A DNA stretch of 64,000 bases from Metridium senile (taxonomy: Eukaryota > Cnidaria > Anthozoa > Actiniaria > Metridiidae), in assembly GCA_949775045.1 (NCBI GenBank), contig OX459107.1, positions 15,865,679-15,929,678 of the forward strand. Direction: 5' to 3'. The position numbers and the translations under genes were made by a program. The notes under the pieces were generated by a model. It was not told the DNA's origin. It saw only the letters and a program-made list of their open reading frames with translations, and made no database searches. Position 1 is the first letter of the stretch; the number at the start of each line of letters is the position of its first letter. Below are positions 1-8,911 of this stretch, piece after piece.

Positions 1-187
1 AGGTACGTACATAACGTTTGGTATAATCTTAGTAATTATCAGAGCCATTATCATCATCATCATCATTACCATGATAATCCCCATCATCATCTTTATTACC
101 ATCATAATCACCATCATCATCATCACCCTTATCATCACTATTTTCTTCATCATCTTTATTACCATCATAATCACCATCATCATCATC
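1..187. repeat. TCA/ATC-rich host flank left of the Polinton
   Basis: Low-complexity DNA built from TCA, ATC and ACC trinucleotides. The same composition resumes at 16027 just beyond the right TIR, so the Polinton looks inserted into one host microsatellite-like tract. No gene is seen. The minus-strand reading frame crossing this tract is mostly Asp/Gly/Asn and reflects the repeat. Confidence 0.8.
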
Positions 188-329
188 AGTAGTAGGGAAT
201 GGTATGTTCTGGCGCATTTTGCCGTGATTACCAAAAGCTGGATTTCGTGACATGATTTCATTGCGTGACACCACGGCAGGATCTACCAGAAGAATAATTT
301 CCCTATCAATCAAATCTTGGTTATACAAC

Positions 330-404
330 CCTAGGTTAAAAACATCCTAGGTTCCAACGCTAGGTATCCGACCCTAGGTTCCGATGCTAGGTCAAAATCC
401 TAGG
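330..404 (+). repeat. CCTAGG/GCTAGG array in the left TIR
   Basis: Six CTAGG-core motifs start at 330, 346, 359, 373, 386 and 399, so the spacing is 16, 13, 14, 13 and 13 bp. Most continue into TT. The mirrored array lies at 15810-15884. Regular spacing of a palindromic core suggests a multi-site protein-binding region, for example for replication initiation, the integrase or a regulator. The function is inferred. Confidence 0.75.
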
Positions 405-615
405 TTTCAATGCGATTAAAGATTTTTTATTCCTAAACATGACGTAAGTAGACGGGTATTCCCCTGTTACTAATGTACATGTTTGAACTTGCCCAAGGAT
501 GGGGGATTTCCCGATGACATCACCGAGGCAAGCCTAGACATGACTAATGGTTGGGGATTACCCTATGACTAATGGCTGGGGATTTCCCATTAAACAAAAT
601 TATATTAAAAATAGA

Positions 616-623
616 CTTAAAGA
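616..623 (+). promoter_or_regulatory. Class A (putative early) promoter motif, polymerase gene
   Basis: CTTAAAGA, 35 nt upstream of the polymerase ATG at 651, at the inner end of the left TIR. The same octamer at the same spacing precedes the three minus-strand genes at the right end. Confidence 0.75.
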
Positions 624-650
624 AATAACCCTTTAATATATTATAAAGAA

Positions 651-3600
651 ATGAGTGAAACAAAATCACATAAATCACACTCACGTTATACCAGTAATAG
701 TATGGCAACCAATAATATTATGGATCAGGCAGTGCCTGAGATCAACGTACCTATTATGAAACCGACAAAAGTATCGACGAAGGATGTAAACCAAAACCAG
801 GTTATATCTACCACGGATACTATACAAAAGAAATTAAATGAATTCGCAGACTGGATTCTATCTTATATTCCACCAGAAGTTAAGAAGTCAGTAAATGAAC
901 GTGTGGAAGCATTGAAGAAAACAGTAAACGATATTTATAACAGACCCAAGAAGCCAGAGGCTGTACAAAAGAAAGAGTCAGCAATGAAGGGTTTTCTAAC
1001 ATCGTATAGAATAAAAGGAGAGGTTAAGATGGATCCTAAAGTCTTCCTCCAAAAGAATAAGAACAATATCATAGAGACAGTTAACAAACAACAAAAGCCA
1101 ATCAAAATGAAGTTGCTACTAGAGTGTGAATTTTACAAAAAGCAGCCTAACAAAGAAGTGGAGTATACGTTTTGGCATTTCCATAGTAATATAATGATAA
1201 TTACACAAGCAACGGATATGGATGATGTTTACAAAATGTTGACTGAAAGTATATTAGAAAAGGTTAGTAATTTCCAAGATAGCGGGTCAGGCTGGATATT
1301 TAGTAGGGTGGTAAACTTGGATCTTCATATAGATAAGTACCAGCCTATAGCGGCAAAATCTTGGATTGAACTCCCACAGAAGCTCAAGTTGAAAAAAGCT
1401 ATTGTTAACCCAGAAAACGAGGATAATCAATGTTTCAAGTGGGCAGTTACAACAGCTATTTATCCAGCAAAGAGAGATTTAGAAAGGATTTCAAAAGCTG
1501 TGAAATCAAACGCTGAAAAATTCAACTGGGAGAATATCGAGTTTCCCGTACGAGTGGATGAAATAGGTAAATTTGAAATGAATAATCCAGAATATGGAAT
1601 AAACGTATACGGATATGTAAATGATCAAGTATATCCGGTTAGAATAAGTGAAAATAAAAGCAGGGAACAAACGATTAATCTACTCATGATCTCGAATGAT
1701 AAGACGAACCACTATTGTTGGATAAAAAATATTAGTAGACTATTAACCTCACAGATTACAAAACATACGGAAAAGAGGTATTATTGTGAAAGATGTCTTA
1801 ACTCGTTTAAAACAGAAAAGACCCTCAGTAAACATTCGGAATATTGTAAGAATCATGATGCGGTTAAAATAACGTTACCAAAACAAGGTACAACACTATC
1901 ATTTAAAAACTATAACCACTCTATGCGAGTACCCTTTGTAATATATGCAGACTTTGAATGCTTCACTGAGAGTATAGATACGAGTCAACCAGATGATGAA
2001 AAATCATATACTCAACAGTATCAAAAGCATAAGCCCTCTGGTTATTGTTATATGGTAAAATGCTATGATGATAATCTATATGAACCAAAAATATTCAGAT
2101 ATACTGCTAAGTCAGAGGATGAGGATATAGGACAAAACTTTGTGGAATCAATAGAAAAGACAGTTAGAAGTATATATACAAAATATCATTGCAACAAGAA
2201 GGTAAGAATGACTGACAAGGATAACAAAAACTATAATAAGGCTACCCACTGTCATATCTGTGAGGAGAAGTTAGATGGTGATAAAGTATTAGATCATGAC
2301 CATTTTACCGGGAAATATCGAGGGGCAGCACATAACGACTGTAATTTGAATTACAAGATACCGAAGCATATACCGGTGATATTTCATAATTTAGCAGGAT
2401 ATGATGCGCATTTATTTATCAAAAATCTAGGTGTTACACAAGGTAAAATAGATTGTATTCCAAACAATGAGGAGAAATATATCAGTTTCAAGAAAGAGAT
2501 AGTTGTAGATACTTTTGAAAACAAGGAAGGTAAAGTGTGTAATGTGAAAAGAGAAATACGATTCATTGACAGTTTAAAATTTATGGCTTCATCACTGGAT
2601 TCACTAGTTGGTAATATTACAGATTGTGGAAAATGTAAGACTTGCCTATGTGTAAAAGAGGATAAAAAATGTGGAAAGTGTAACCTATGTTTATTTGATA
2701 ATAAGCATTGTGAAAATCCATCTGCTGGAATGGCTACAAATCTAAGAAGGTTTTATAGAGATAAAAAGCTGAGACTATTATTGAGAAAAGGTGTTTATCC
2801 ATATGATTATGTCAACTCACCAGATAAATTAAATGAAACATCTCTACCTACAAAAGATGAATTTTATAGTAAGTTGAATAGTTGTGATATTTCAGATGAT
2901 GCCTACAAACATGCACAGGAAGTATGGAAAACATTCAAAATTAAGTCAATGCGTGATTATCATAATTTGTATCTTAAGAGTGACGTCATACTTTTAGCTG
3001 ATGTGTTTGAGACATTCAGAGATGTATGTATGGGAAATTATAAATTAGATCCATGTTGGTATTATACAGCTCCGGGATTATCTTGGGATGCTATGTTGAA
3101 AATGACAGGGGTTAATTTAGAACTACTAACAGATTCTGATATGCTACTTATGATAGAAAAAGGTATCCGTGGTGGAATTAGCATGATTAGCAAACGGTAT
3201 GCAAAAGCTAATAACAGATATATGAAATCATTTGATAAGAAGCAAAGATCAGTATACATCAAATATCTAGATGCTAATAATTTATACGGCTGGGCTATGT
3301 CCGAGAAACTACCAACTCATGGATTTAGATGGATGAAAAATAGTGAACTCAAACATTGGAAAAAGCATCCATGTATCTTAGAGGTTGATTTAGAGTATCC
3401 CGTTGAATTGCATAATCTTCATAATGAATATACTCTTGCACCTGAGAGAATAATGGTTAATAAAGTTGAAAAATTAATACCTAACCTAGAAAATAAGACT
3501 AAATATGTGGTTCATCATAAGACTCTGCAATTATATGAAAAACTAGGAATGAAAATAACGAAAATTCATAGAGGGATAACATTTCAGGAGTCTAAATGGT

Positions 3601-4505
3601 TGGAAAAATATATTGGTCTTAATACAGAACTTCGTACGAAGGCAAAAAATGATTTCGAAAAAGACTTTTTCAAACTTATGAACAACAGTGTATTTGGTAA
3701 GACTATGGAAAACATACGTAACAGACAAGACATTAGATTAGTAACAGATGAATCACAAACAGCAAAATTAATCAATCGACCTAATTATAAGAAACGCACG
3801 ATATTTTCAGAAAATCTAGCAGCCATTCATATGGGTAAAACAGAATTAATATTTAATAAGCCTATATACGTTGGGATGTCAATCTTAGATCTTTCAAAGA
3901 ATCTAATGTATGACTTTCACTATAATTATATCAAACCAAAATATGGAAACAAAGCAAATCTCTTATTTACAGATACCGATAGCCTTATGTATAATATAGA
4001 GACGGACGATTTTTATAAAGATATTGAGAAAGATATTGAGGATAAATTCGATACAAGCAATTATCCAGCAGATCATAATGGAATTAAAAATAGGATTAAC
4101 AAGAAGGTTATTGGAATGATGAAAGATGAAACAGCTGGTGTAGAGATAACAGAATTTGTAGGATTAAGATCTAAACTATATGCGTATAAGACAGATGATG
4201 AAAAAGTTGGAAAACGATGTAAAGGTGTTAAGAAATCGGTTGTTAAAAAGGATATAACATTCGAAGATTATAAAAATTGTTTATTCGAAGGGCAACAAAC
4301 ATTGAGAAAAATGAACGTTATTAGAAGTCATAAGCATCAAATATATACAGAAACGGTTAATAAAGTAGCTTTATCAAGAGATGATGACAAAAGAAATATT
4401 CAAGCAGATGGTATTCACACGCTTGCATACGGTTATAAAAATATTAATGAAAAAGTAATACATTCAAAAGATGTAAACAAAAAAATTGTAAACAAAAAAT
4501 TGTAA
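651..4505 (+). CDS. polB: Protein-primed family B DNA polymerase (pPolB)
   Basis: 1284 aa replicative polymerase of the element. Exonuclease motifs visible are DFECF near residue 433 (Exo I), HNLAGYDAHL near 578 (Exo II) and YHNLYLKSDVILLADVFE near 770 (Exo III). Polymerase motifs are YLDANNLYGW near 872 (motif A), KLMNNSVFGKTMEN near 1008 (motif B) and FTDTDSL near 1106 (motif C, with the two catalytic Asp). N-terminal of Exo I is a C2H2-like finger (YYCERC...H...C, about 374-396). Between Exo I and Exo II is a Cys/His treble-clef-like segment (HCHICEE...LDHDHFTG, about 533-560). Residues 659-687 form an extra Cys-rich insert (CGKCKTC...CGKCNLC). The first 350 residues are not recognisable and may hold the terminal protein. 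Full length and intact. The ATG is set by the CTTAAAGA box 35 nt upstream. Confidence 0.97.
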   Translation: MSETKSHKSHSRYTSNSMATNNIMDQAVPEINVPIMKPTKVSTKDVNQNQVISTTDTIQKKLNEFADWILSYIPPEVKKSVNERVEALKKTVNDIYNRPKKPEAVQKKESAMKGFLTSYRIKGEVKMDPKVFLQKNKNNIIETVNKQQKPIKMKLLLECEFYKKQPNKEVEYTFWHFHSNIMIITQATDMDDVYKMLTESILEKVSNFQDSGSGWIFSRVVNLDLHIDKYQPIAAKSWIELPQKLKLKKAIVNPENEDNQCFKWAVTTAIYPAKRDLERISKAVKSNAEKFNWENIEFPVRVDEIGKFEMNNPEYGINVYGYVNDQVYPVRISENKSREQTINLLMISNDKTNHYCWIKNISRLLTSQITKHTEKRYYCERCLNSFKTEKTLSKHSEYCKNHDAVKITLPKQGTTLSFKNYNHSMRVPFVIYADFECFTESIDTSQPDDEKSYTQQYQKHKPSGYCYMVKCYDDNLYEPKIFRYTAKSEDEDIGQNFVESIEKTVRSIYTKYHCNKKVRMTDKDNKNYNKATHCHICEEKLDGDKVLDHDHFTGKYRGAAHNDCNLNYKIPKHIPVIFHNLAGYDAHLFIKNLGVTQGKIDCIPNNEEKYISFKKEIVVDTFENKEGKVCNVKREIRFIDSLKFMASSLDSLVGNITDCGKCKTCLCVKEDKKCGKCNLCLFDNKHCENPSAGMATNLRRFYRDKKLRLLLRKGVYPYDYVNSPDKLNETSLPTKDEFYSKLNSCDISDDAYKHAQEVWKTFKIKSMRDYHNLYLKSDVILLADVFETFRDVCMGNYKLDPCWYYTAPGLSWDAMLKMTGVNLELLTDSDMLLMIEKGIRGGISMISKRYAKANNRYMKSFDKKQRSVYIKYLDANNLYGWAMSEKLPTHGFRWMKNSELKHWKKHPCILEVDLEYPVELHNLHNEYTLAPERIMVNKVEKLIPNLENKTKYVVHHKTLQLYEKLGMKITKIHRGITFQESKWLEKYIGLNTELRTKAKNDFEKDFFKLMNNSVFGKTMENIRNRQDIRLVTDESQTAKLINRPNYKKRTIFSENLAAIHMGKTELIFNKPIYVGMSILDLSKNLMYDFHYNYIKPKYGNKANLLFTDTDSLMYNIETDDFYKDIEKDIEDKFDTSNYPADHNGIKNRINKKVIGMMKDETAGVEITEFVGLRSKLYAYKTDDEKVGKRCKGVKKSVVKKDITFEDYKNCLFEGQQTLRKMNVIRSHKHQIYTETVNKVALSRDDDKRNIQADGIHTLAYGYKNINEKVIHSKDVNKKIVNKKL

Positions 4506-4529
4506 ACAAAAAAAGTAGTAAACAAAAAT

Positions 4530-5519
4530 TTAATTCAAAACACTATCAGGTGGTAGCTGTGTATCTTCTGGAACCGTTTGTAATTCCTCTCTAACAAAAG
4601 AACGTTTAGGGGCCCCTTCAGAAAGGAAATATAATACAGGTTGATCAGATGATACTATAGATCGAGATATATCATACATCTCCAACGACCAAATAGGGTC
4701 AGTAGCACGATGTTTATCACCACCTTCCTCCTCACCAGGAGCGTATAAATATCTAACTTTCACGCCAGCTGGTAATCTTTCTTCTTTCATACCAACAGGC
4801 CTCTTATATTTGAAATCTTTATGCTGCAGTTCTTTCATTTTTATCGATTCTGCAGGTTCTTTTCCAGTAATTCTTTTCACTTCACTATTAATAGATTTTA
4901 CTACATCAGGTAGTCTATTAACCCATTCACGAGATCTTTCATCTTCCATAAGCATTTCTTGAGCGTACTGATGACTAAAAAGCTTTTCAGCAATAGTTCT
5001 ATTAGCACGCTCTACCAAAGATTGTGCTTTATGATTTCCAGCTTCTCCTCGTTGAATTTTAATATTTTTATTTTTTAATACTTTTGTTAATTCACCCATA
5101 AATTCTGTACCTGGATCAACCATCATTGTTTTCGGCCAATTCAATCGACGGGAATAGATCCTTGTGAAAGCTTTAGTAACTTCTGTTGAGTACTTAGACG
5201 TCAAAGGCTCAGCATCAATATATCTACTAGCTATATCAACAACCACCAAAGCATATTTGTAGGTTTTTCTTTTCACAGTATCATGTGGTAAGAATAATAG
5301 ATCTGCTTGATGAATTTTGTTTGGTGTGAAAATATCCCAATGAGGTTTAGGAATATATTCGGGTTTTGATAAATATATCTGCCATAATGCTTGTTTTTCA
5401 AGCCATTTTTTTACAACATCTTTTTTGATATCTGCTGCATTTGATAGTTTGGAAATAGCAGAATATCCTTTCCAATAACCTTGTGGGCTATAATAATATT
5501 CTGATAATGTTTTGTTCAT
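4530..5519 (-). CDS. int: Retroviral-type DDE integrase
   Basis: 329 aa, counted from the ATG at 5519; the open frame extends 15 codons upstream but has no ATG there. The N-terminal ~60 residues end in a basic helical stretch. The RVE catalytic core follows: D73 in HQADLLFL, D135 in VDPGTEF and E170 in SLVERANRT, with 34 residues between the last two, close to the classic D,D-35-E spacing. The C-terminal 130 residues form a basic, beta-rich tail of the kind that binds DNA in this family. It would cut and join the TIR ends. It reads opposite to its neighbours. The 36-bp gap to the capsid gene holds both promoters, and the integrase side has only a degraded CTTATAAAAGA sequence about 30 nt upstream. 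Confidence 0.95.
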   Translation of the reverse strand: MNKTLSEYYYSPQGYWKGYSAISKLSNAADIKKDVVKKWLEKQALWQIYLSKPEYIPKPHWDIFTPNKIHQADLLFLPHDTVKRKTYKYALVVVDIASRYIDAEPLTSKYSTEVTKAFTRIYSRRLNWPKTMMVDPGTEFMGELTKVLKNKNIKIQRGEAGNHKAQSLVERANRTIAEKLFSHQYAQEMLMEDERSREWVNRLPDVVKSINSEVKRITGKEPAESIKMKELQHKDFKYKRPVGMKEERLPAGVKVRYLYAPGEEEGGDKHRATDPIWSLEMYDISRSIVSSDQPVLYFLSEGAPKRSFVREELQTVPEDTQLPPDSVLN

Positions 5520-5524
5520 AATAG

Positions 5525-5531
5525 GTATAAA
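5525..5531 (+). promoter_or_regulatory. Class B (putative late) promoter, major capsid gene
   Basis: GTATAAA, 31 nt upstream of the capsid ATG. Member of the series preceding every gene of the structural block. Confidence 0.75.
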
Positions 5532-5555
5532 TATATAATCTTTTATAAGATTATA

Positions 5556-6800
5556 ATGACACAATCAATTTCAGATAAGTTAGATGTAAATCGTGTTTAC
5601 AAACAAGCTTTTGGATTAAAAGCAGAGAAAACAGTAAATCGTGTAACATTCAACCCAAGCTCAGCAAATCCTGGTGAAACGTTGTATGTTCATATACCAA
5701 AGCTATCGGATAATGTTGTATTAGTTCCTGGTAGTGTAGGTCTTATTTTTAAATTAAACAAAGAAACTGGAGCTCATGCTAACAATACAGTTGTAAATAA
5801 TCTAGGACGAGCTCTTATTTCAAGAATGAGAGTTTTATACGGAGGTGAGATTTTACAAGATACACAACGTATTGATCTATATAACACATATTCCGATTTG
5901 TTTTTATTGAAAAACGAACGTGAAAATATGCTAAGAGAAGGTGTTTCATCGTCTAATATGCGAAAATTACGAACAGCTGCAGGTGATAAAGTAACGGCAG
6001 ATGCATCAGAAGTAGGGCTAGCAGCAGTTTATAGTGATAAATATAGAATACCTATTAATCATCCAATTCTTGATTCACATGGTGTGTTTTATCCAAAATC
6101 GTTAAGAAATACCCTATCCTTTGAAATTACACTTCCTGGAAGTTCGGAGATTACTATTACCAGCGATTCATCAAAATCATACGTGTATAGTCTATCAAAT
6201 ATTGAGCTTGAATATGAGTGTATTGTTAGTGATTTTCTAGCACGTGAAGCTCAAGCAGCTTATCAAGTTGGTAGAGGGTTCTATTATGAAAATATTCTTC
6301 TCCACAAGACATTCACAATTAATAAAGCCACAACATCGGTAATAAATGAGCATGTTAATATACCAAGACGATCTATGACAGGTATTTTGTGTTTGTTTAC
6401 TGAAGCATATGTTCTAGGTACAAGAGACTCAGAAAAATTTGTTAACCCAGATATTACTCAAGTAGATGTTAACGTGGATGGTATGCCAAATAAATTATAT
6501 TCGAAAGGAATGCTACCAACCGATTTTTGGAATTCTATTAGAGGTAGATTTGGTAAAACTGATAATTTAACCCAAAAAGATTTCTATTCTAATAAATTTG
6601 CTCTATGGGTTGATTTGAGAACATATCCTACTAATGATATTCATGGTAATGGGATGTTATTGAATAGCACAAAAGATGGAGTTAAACTAGAAATTAGAAG
6701 AAAAGTAGGTGGTGCTGGTAATATAACATGTTATATGTATGTTGTTGCTGATGCTCTTATGGAAGTTGAAAATAGTGATTTAAAATCAATTATGTATTAA
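5556..6800 (+). CDS. mcp: Major capsid protein, double jelly-roll type
   Basis: 414 aa, the size of Polinton major capsid proteins. The N-terminal region (TFNPSSANPGETLYVHIPKL, residues 29-48) and the strand-rich body with FVNPDITQVDVNVDG and a DGVKLEIRRKVGG segment near the C-terminus match the pattern of Polinton hexon-like proteins. These form pseudo-hexameric trimers of two jelly rolls and line the icosahedral shell. It sits next to the packaging ATPase, the usual morphogenesis neighbour. The frame is intact. The call rests on recognition of the family and on context; a structure prediction should show two stacked eight-strand barrels. Confidence 0.85.
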   Translation: MTQSISDKLDVNRVYKQAFGLKAEKTVNRVTFNPSSANPGETLYVHIPKLSDNVVLVPGSVGLIFKLNKETGAHANNTVVNNLGRALISRMRVLYGGEILQDTQRIDLYNTYSDLFLLKNERENMLREGVSSSNMRKLRTAAGDKVTADASEVGLAAVYSDKYRIPINHPILDSHGVFYPKSLRNTLSFEITLPGSSEITITSDSSKSYVYSLSNIELEYECIVSDFLAREAQAAYQVGRGFYYENILLHKTFTINKATTSVINEHVNIPRRSMTGILCLFTEAYVLGTRDSEKFVNPDITQVDVNVDGMPNKLYSKGMLPTDFWNSIRGRFGKTDNLTQKDFYSNKFALWVDLRTYPTNDIHGNGMLLNSTKDGVKLEIRRKVGGAGNITCYMYVVADALMEVENSDLKSIMY

Positions 6801-6801
6801 A
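6794..6801 (+). promoter_or_regulatory. Class B-like promoter, packaging ATPase gene
   Basis: GTATTAAA, 37 nt upstream of the ATG at 6831. It has one extra T compared with the consensus and overlaps the capsid stop codon. Confidence 0.45.
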
Positions 6802-6830
6802 AAGATTTTTAGTATTATAAAATATAATAA

Positions 6831-7457
6831 ATGGAAGAATTAAAAAGCGAAACACCATTTCACAGTATTATAACCGGTCCAACAAATTCAGGTAAAACAA
6901 AATATTTAGTCGATTTATTAAGAAGTTCATATCGGTATGTATTTGAATATATTGTATTAATATGCCCAACGTATTCAAGAAACTCAACGTACAAAGGCTT
7001 TGCTAATAACGATCCAAGATTTATTGTTTTATCACCTGATGCTGATAGTGTTGATGAGATCAATGAATTATTATCATGTTGTAAGGAATTGTTTTCAGGT
7101 CAGAACACATTAATAATTCTAGACGACTGTGCTTTTTCAAAGGAATTAAAACAACGGTCTAATAAGTTTATAAATTTAGCATTTTCAGGTAGACATGATA
7201 AGATATCAGTATGGGTATTAACACAACAGCTAACAGCCATAGCGAAACCGTTTCGTGATAATGTTAGTTGTATTATATCATTTTATAACCCAAATAAAAT
7301 ATCCAATCAGATTCTTTTTGACGAGTTTGGTGGTGATTTAGGTTTAGAAAATAAAAAACATTTTTTAGAAATACTAAAATCGGAAAAATATTCTAGAGTA
7401 TGCTTTTGTTTACGACATCCATATATATCATATGTAGAAATACCTGGAATGATATAA
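6831..7457 (+). CDS. A32-like genome-packaging ATPase
   Basis: 208 aa P-loop ATPase of the FtsK-HerA type that pumps genomes into capsids. Walker A is GPTNSGKT at residues 16-23. Walker B is LIILDD at 94-99, followed by the helix that begins CAFSKELKQRS. A sensor-like segment reads SVWVLTQQL near 130-138. The length is typical of Polinton and virophage ATPases. It lies 30 bp downstream of the capsid gene, same strand, and is intact. Confidence 0.93.
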   Translation: MEELKSETPFHSIITGPTNSGKTKYLVDLLRSSYRYVFEYIVLICPTYSRNSTYKGFANNDPRFIVLSPDADSVDEINELLSCCKELFSGQNTLIILDDCAFSKELKQRSNKFINLAFSGRHDKISVWVLTQQLTAIAKPFRDNVSCIISFYNPNKISNQILFDEFGGDLGLENKKHFLEILKSEKYSRVCFCLRHPYISYVEIPGMI

Positions 7458-7458
7458 A
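7452..7458 (+). promoter_or_regulatory. Class B promoter, 196-aa gene
   Basis: ATATAAA (within GATATAAAT), 30 nt upstream of the ATG at 7482, overlapping the ATPase stop codon. Confidence 0.55.
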
Positions 7459-7481
7459 TAAATAAAACTATATACTATTAT

Positions 7482-8072
7482 ATGACATCAATTCTCGATC
7501 AATATATGGATGATAATAAAATAGAAAAAGTGGAAAATGATGAGGTAATAGAAAAGAAACCAAAAAAGAAGCCGGATGTTAAAAAAGCCGATACAGAAAT
7601 TGAAGAAAAAAGAGAACAATTATCTATTCTTGCTGTTCTTGGAACTATTAAAACTTATACAGGAGTAAATATGAATTTGGGTGATGTTAAAAAGTTGTCT
7701 CAAAAAGATGTGGATAAATATTATAATAGATATCAAATTTTAATGGGTAATAAAGTAACAAACGGATTAGTTGATACTGCTATAGAAACAGCTGCCGAAT
7801 TAGTTTCATATGTAATAACTATTGATAATAAAAAGGAGCTTTGTAAAGATTTACAGAAAAATGAATTGGTAAAACAAGAGCTAAATAACCTTGCTGGATT
7901 TGTTATTTTGAAAGGTGGAAGAACTGTTGCTTTAGCAAGTGGTTTACTTCAAATAGCAAAACATATTAAAATTAGTAATAATGATAATTTTGAGAAGAAT
8001 ATTCATAAAACTATTGAGCAATCTCTTGAGCAGACTGTTGAAACTGTTGAGCAGACTCTTGAGCACTCTTGA
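7482..8072 (+). CDS. Polinton protein of unknown function, C-terminus cut by repeat slippage
   Basis: 196 aa, family not recognised. Residues 1-50 are charged (runs of Lys/Glu), followed by a mixed helical body with a semi-hydrophobic stretch (NLAGFVILKGGRTVALASG) near 140-160. The tail is a Glu/Gln/Thr/Val repeat (LEQTVETVEQTLEHS) encoded by tandem repeats that continue to about 8155, beyond the stop. A 10-bp unit (CTCTTGAGCA) is duplicated at the stop and shifts the frame. The position in the structural block and a class B promoter suggest a virion or assembly role, which is an inference. Confidence 0.75.
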   Translation: MTSILDQYMDDNKIEKVENDEVIEKKPKKKPDVKKADTEIEEKREQLSILAVLGTIKTYTGVNMNLGDVKKLSQKDVDKYYNRYQILMGNKVTNGLVDTAIETAAELVSYVITIDNKKELCKDLQKNELVKQELNNLAGFVILKGGRTVALASGLLQIAKHIKISNNDNFEKNIHKTIEQSLEQTVETVEQTLEHS

Positions 8073-8158
8073 GCAGACTGTTGAAACTGTTGAGCAGACT
8101 ATTGAGCACTCTTAAGCAGACTCTTGAGCAGACAATAGAAACTCTTGAGCATAAATAA
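8008..8158 (+). repeat. Short tandem repeats at the end of the 196-aa gene
   Basis: Imperfect units around GAGCAGACTGTTGAAACT, interrupted by 10-bp duplications. The first part is coding and the rest (8073-8158) is downstream of the stop, so the array has slipped out of frame. Confidence 0.8.
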
Positions 8159-8183
8159 TAATATTATTAAATATTAATAAATC

Positions 8184-8190
8184 GTATAAG
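8184..8190 (+). promoter_or_regulatory. Class B promoter, 129-aa gene
   Basis: GTATAAG, 34 nt upstream of the ATG at 8218. Confidence 0.6.
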
Positions 8191-8217
8191 AATTTATTAA
8201 TATACTTGTATTATAAG

Positions 8218-8607
8218 ATGACAGAAAACAATGATAAATTAGTTGATGAACAAATAACTAAGGAACCTGAAAAAGTTCAAAAACAAAAAGATCCAAAAAA
8301 AGTTGCTGCTGGTAGAAAACTGGCTGAATATCATAAGAAAGCTAAAAAAGCTCTTGAACTAGAGAATAATCCTGATGATGACGAACAATCTAGTTCAAAC
8401 TGGATGCCTGAGATATCACTAACAACAGGATTGTCATTAGTAGGAATAACATTGACAGCTGTAGATTTATATTTCAGATGGAGGAAAACTAACAATAGAA
8501 ATATTACTCCAACAAAACCTAAAATAGAACACAATAAAGAAAACGATGATGAAGTAAAACCTGTTGTTAAATCAAAAATCCCTGCTCCAATAATAGGTAT
8601 GGAATAA
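8218..8607 (+). CDS. Small single-membrane-span Polinton protein
   Basis: 129 aa from the ATG at 8218; the frame is open four codons further up but without an ATG. The N-terminal half is basic and helical, with KDPKKVAAGRKLAEYHKKAKKA, a Lys/Ala-rich stretch that I recall from proteins of this element group. After an acidic linker comes one hydrophobic span (ISLTTGLSLVGITLTAVDLYF, about 66-85), then a charged tail. Probably a minor virion or membrane-associated protein. The biochemical role is unknown. Confidence 0.75.
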   Translation: MTENNDKLVDEQITKEPEKVQKQKDPKKVAAGRKLAEYHKKAKKALELENNPDDDEQSSSNWMPEISLTTGLSLVGITLTAVDLYFRWRKTNNRNITPTKPKIEHNKENDDEVKPVVKSKIPAPIIGME

Positions 8608-8611
8608 AATG

Positions 8612-8618
8612 GTATAAA
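8612..8618 (+). promoter_or_regulatory. Class B promoter, 76-aa gene
   Basis: GTATAAA, 35 nt upstream of the ATG at 8647. Confidence 0.7.
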
Positions 8619-8646
8619 TAATAAATACTTATAATATATTATAACA

Positions 8647-8877
8647 ATGTCTAATACAACAGAAAACAAATTAGTTAAAATAGCAACTGATGCCAGCGTA
8701 GTAATTGGAATAGCTTCCCTTATTGGCTATGTTGGTAAAAAAACTATGAAAGAATCATTTATTAGTGATCCTAGTTCAAGTTTGTCAAATTATGGTAAGT
8801 GGGTTCTTGTTCTTGGAGGATCTATGTATCTGAAGGAATATCTTGAAGATAAAAAAATTCTACCAAAACCTTTTTAA
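8647..8877 (+). CDS. 76-aa protein with two hydrophobic segments
   Basis: Small protein, family not recognised. Two hydrophobic stretches (about 16-29, SVVIGIASLIGYVG, and 50-61, KWVLVLGGSMYL) are separated by a polar loop, and the tail is charged. It has its own upstream class B box and lies between two other small membrane-type genes, so I infer a small virion membrane or assembly component. Confidence 0.65.
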   Translation: MSNTTENKLVKIATDASVVIGIASLIGYVGKKTMKESFISDPSSSLSNYGKWVLVLGGSMYLKEYLEDKKILPKPF

Positions 8878-8882
8878 AACAG

Positions 8883-8889
8883 GTATAAA
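8883..8889 (+). promoter_or_regulatory. Class B promoter, 140-aa gene
   Basis: GTATAAA, 29 nt upstream of the ATG at 8912 and just after the preceding stop codon. Confidence 0.7.
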
Positions 8890-8911
8890 AAATAATGAAT
8901 ATATATAACAT

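Larger units (their letters stand above)
188..623 (+). repeat. Left terminal inverted repeat (436 bp)
   Basis: Matches the reverse complement of 15591-16026 over 436 bp; the only difference I find is C at 302 versus G in the right copy. It holds a six-copy CCTAGG-type array (330-404), a duplicated TGACTAATGG motif near 533-575, and at its inner edge the CTTAAAGA motif (616-623). Homology stops directly after that motif. Confidence 0.97.

Noticed and set aside
29..328. 99-aa minus-strand frame crossing the left TIR border
   Set aside because: Half is the TIR outward frame and half is host trinucleotide repeat; it has no ATG. Kept only as a low-interest observation.
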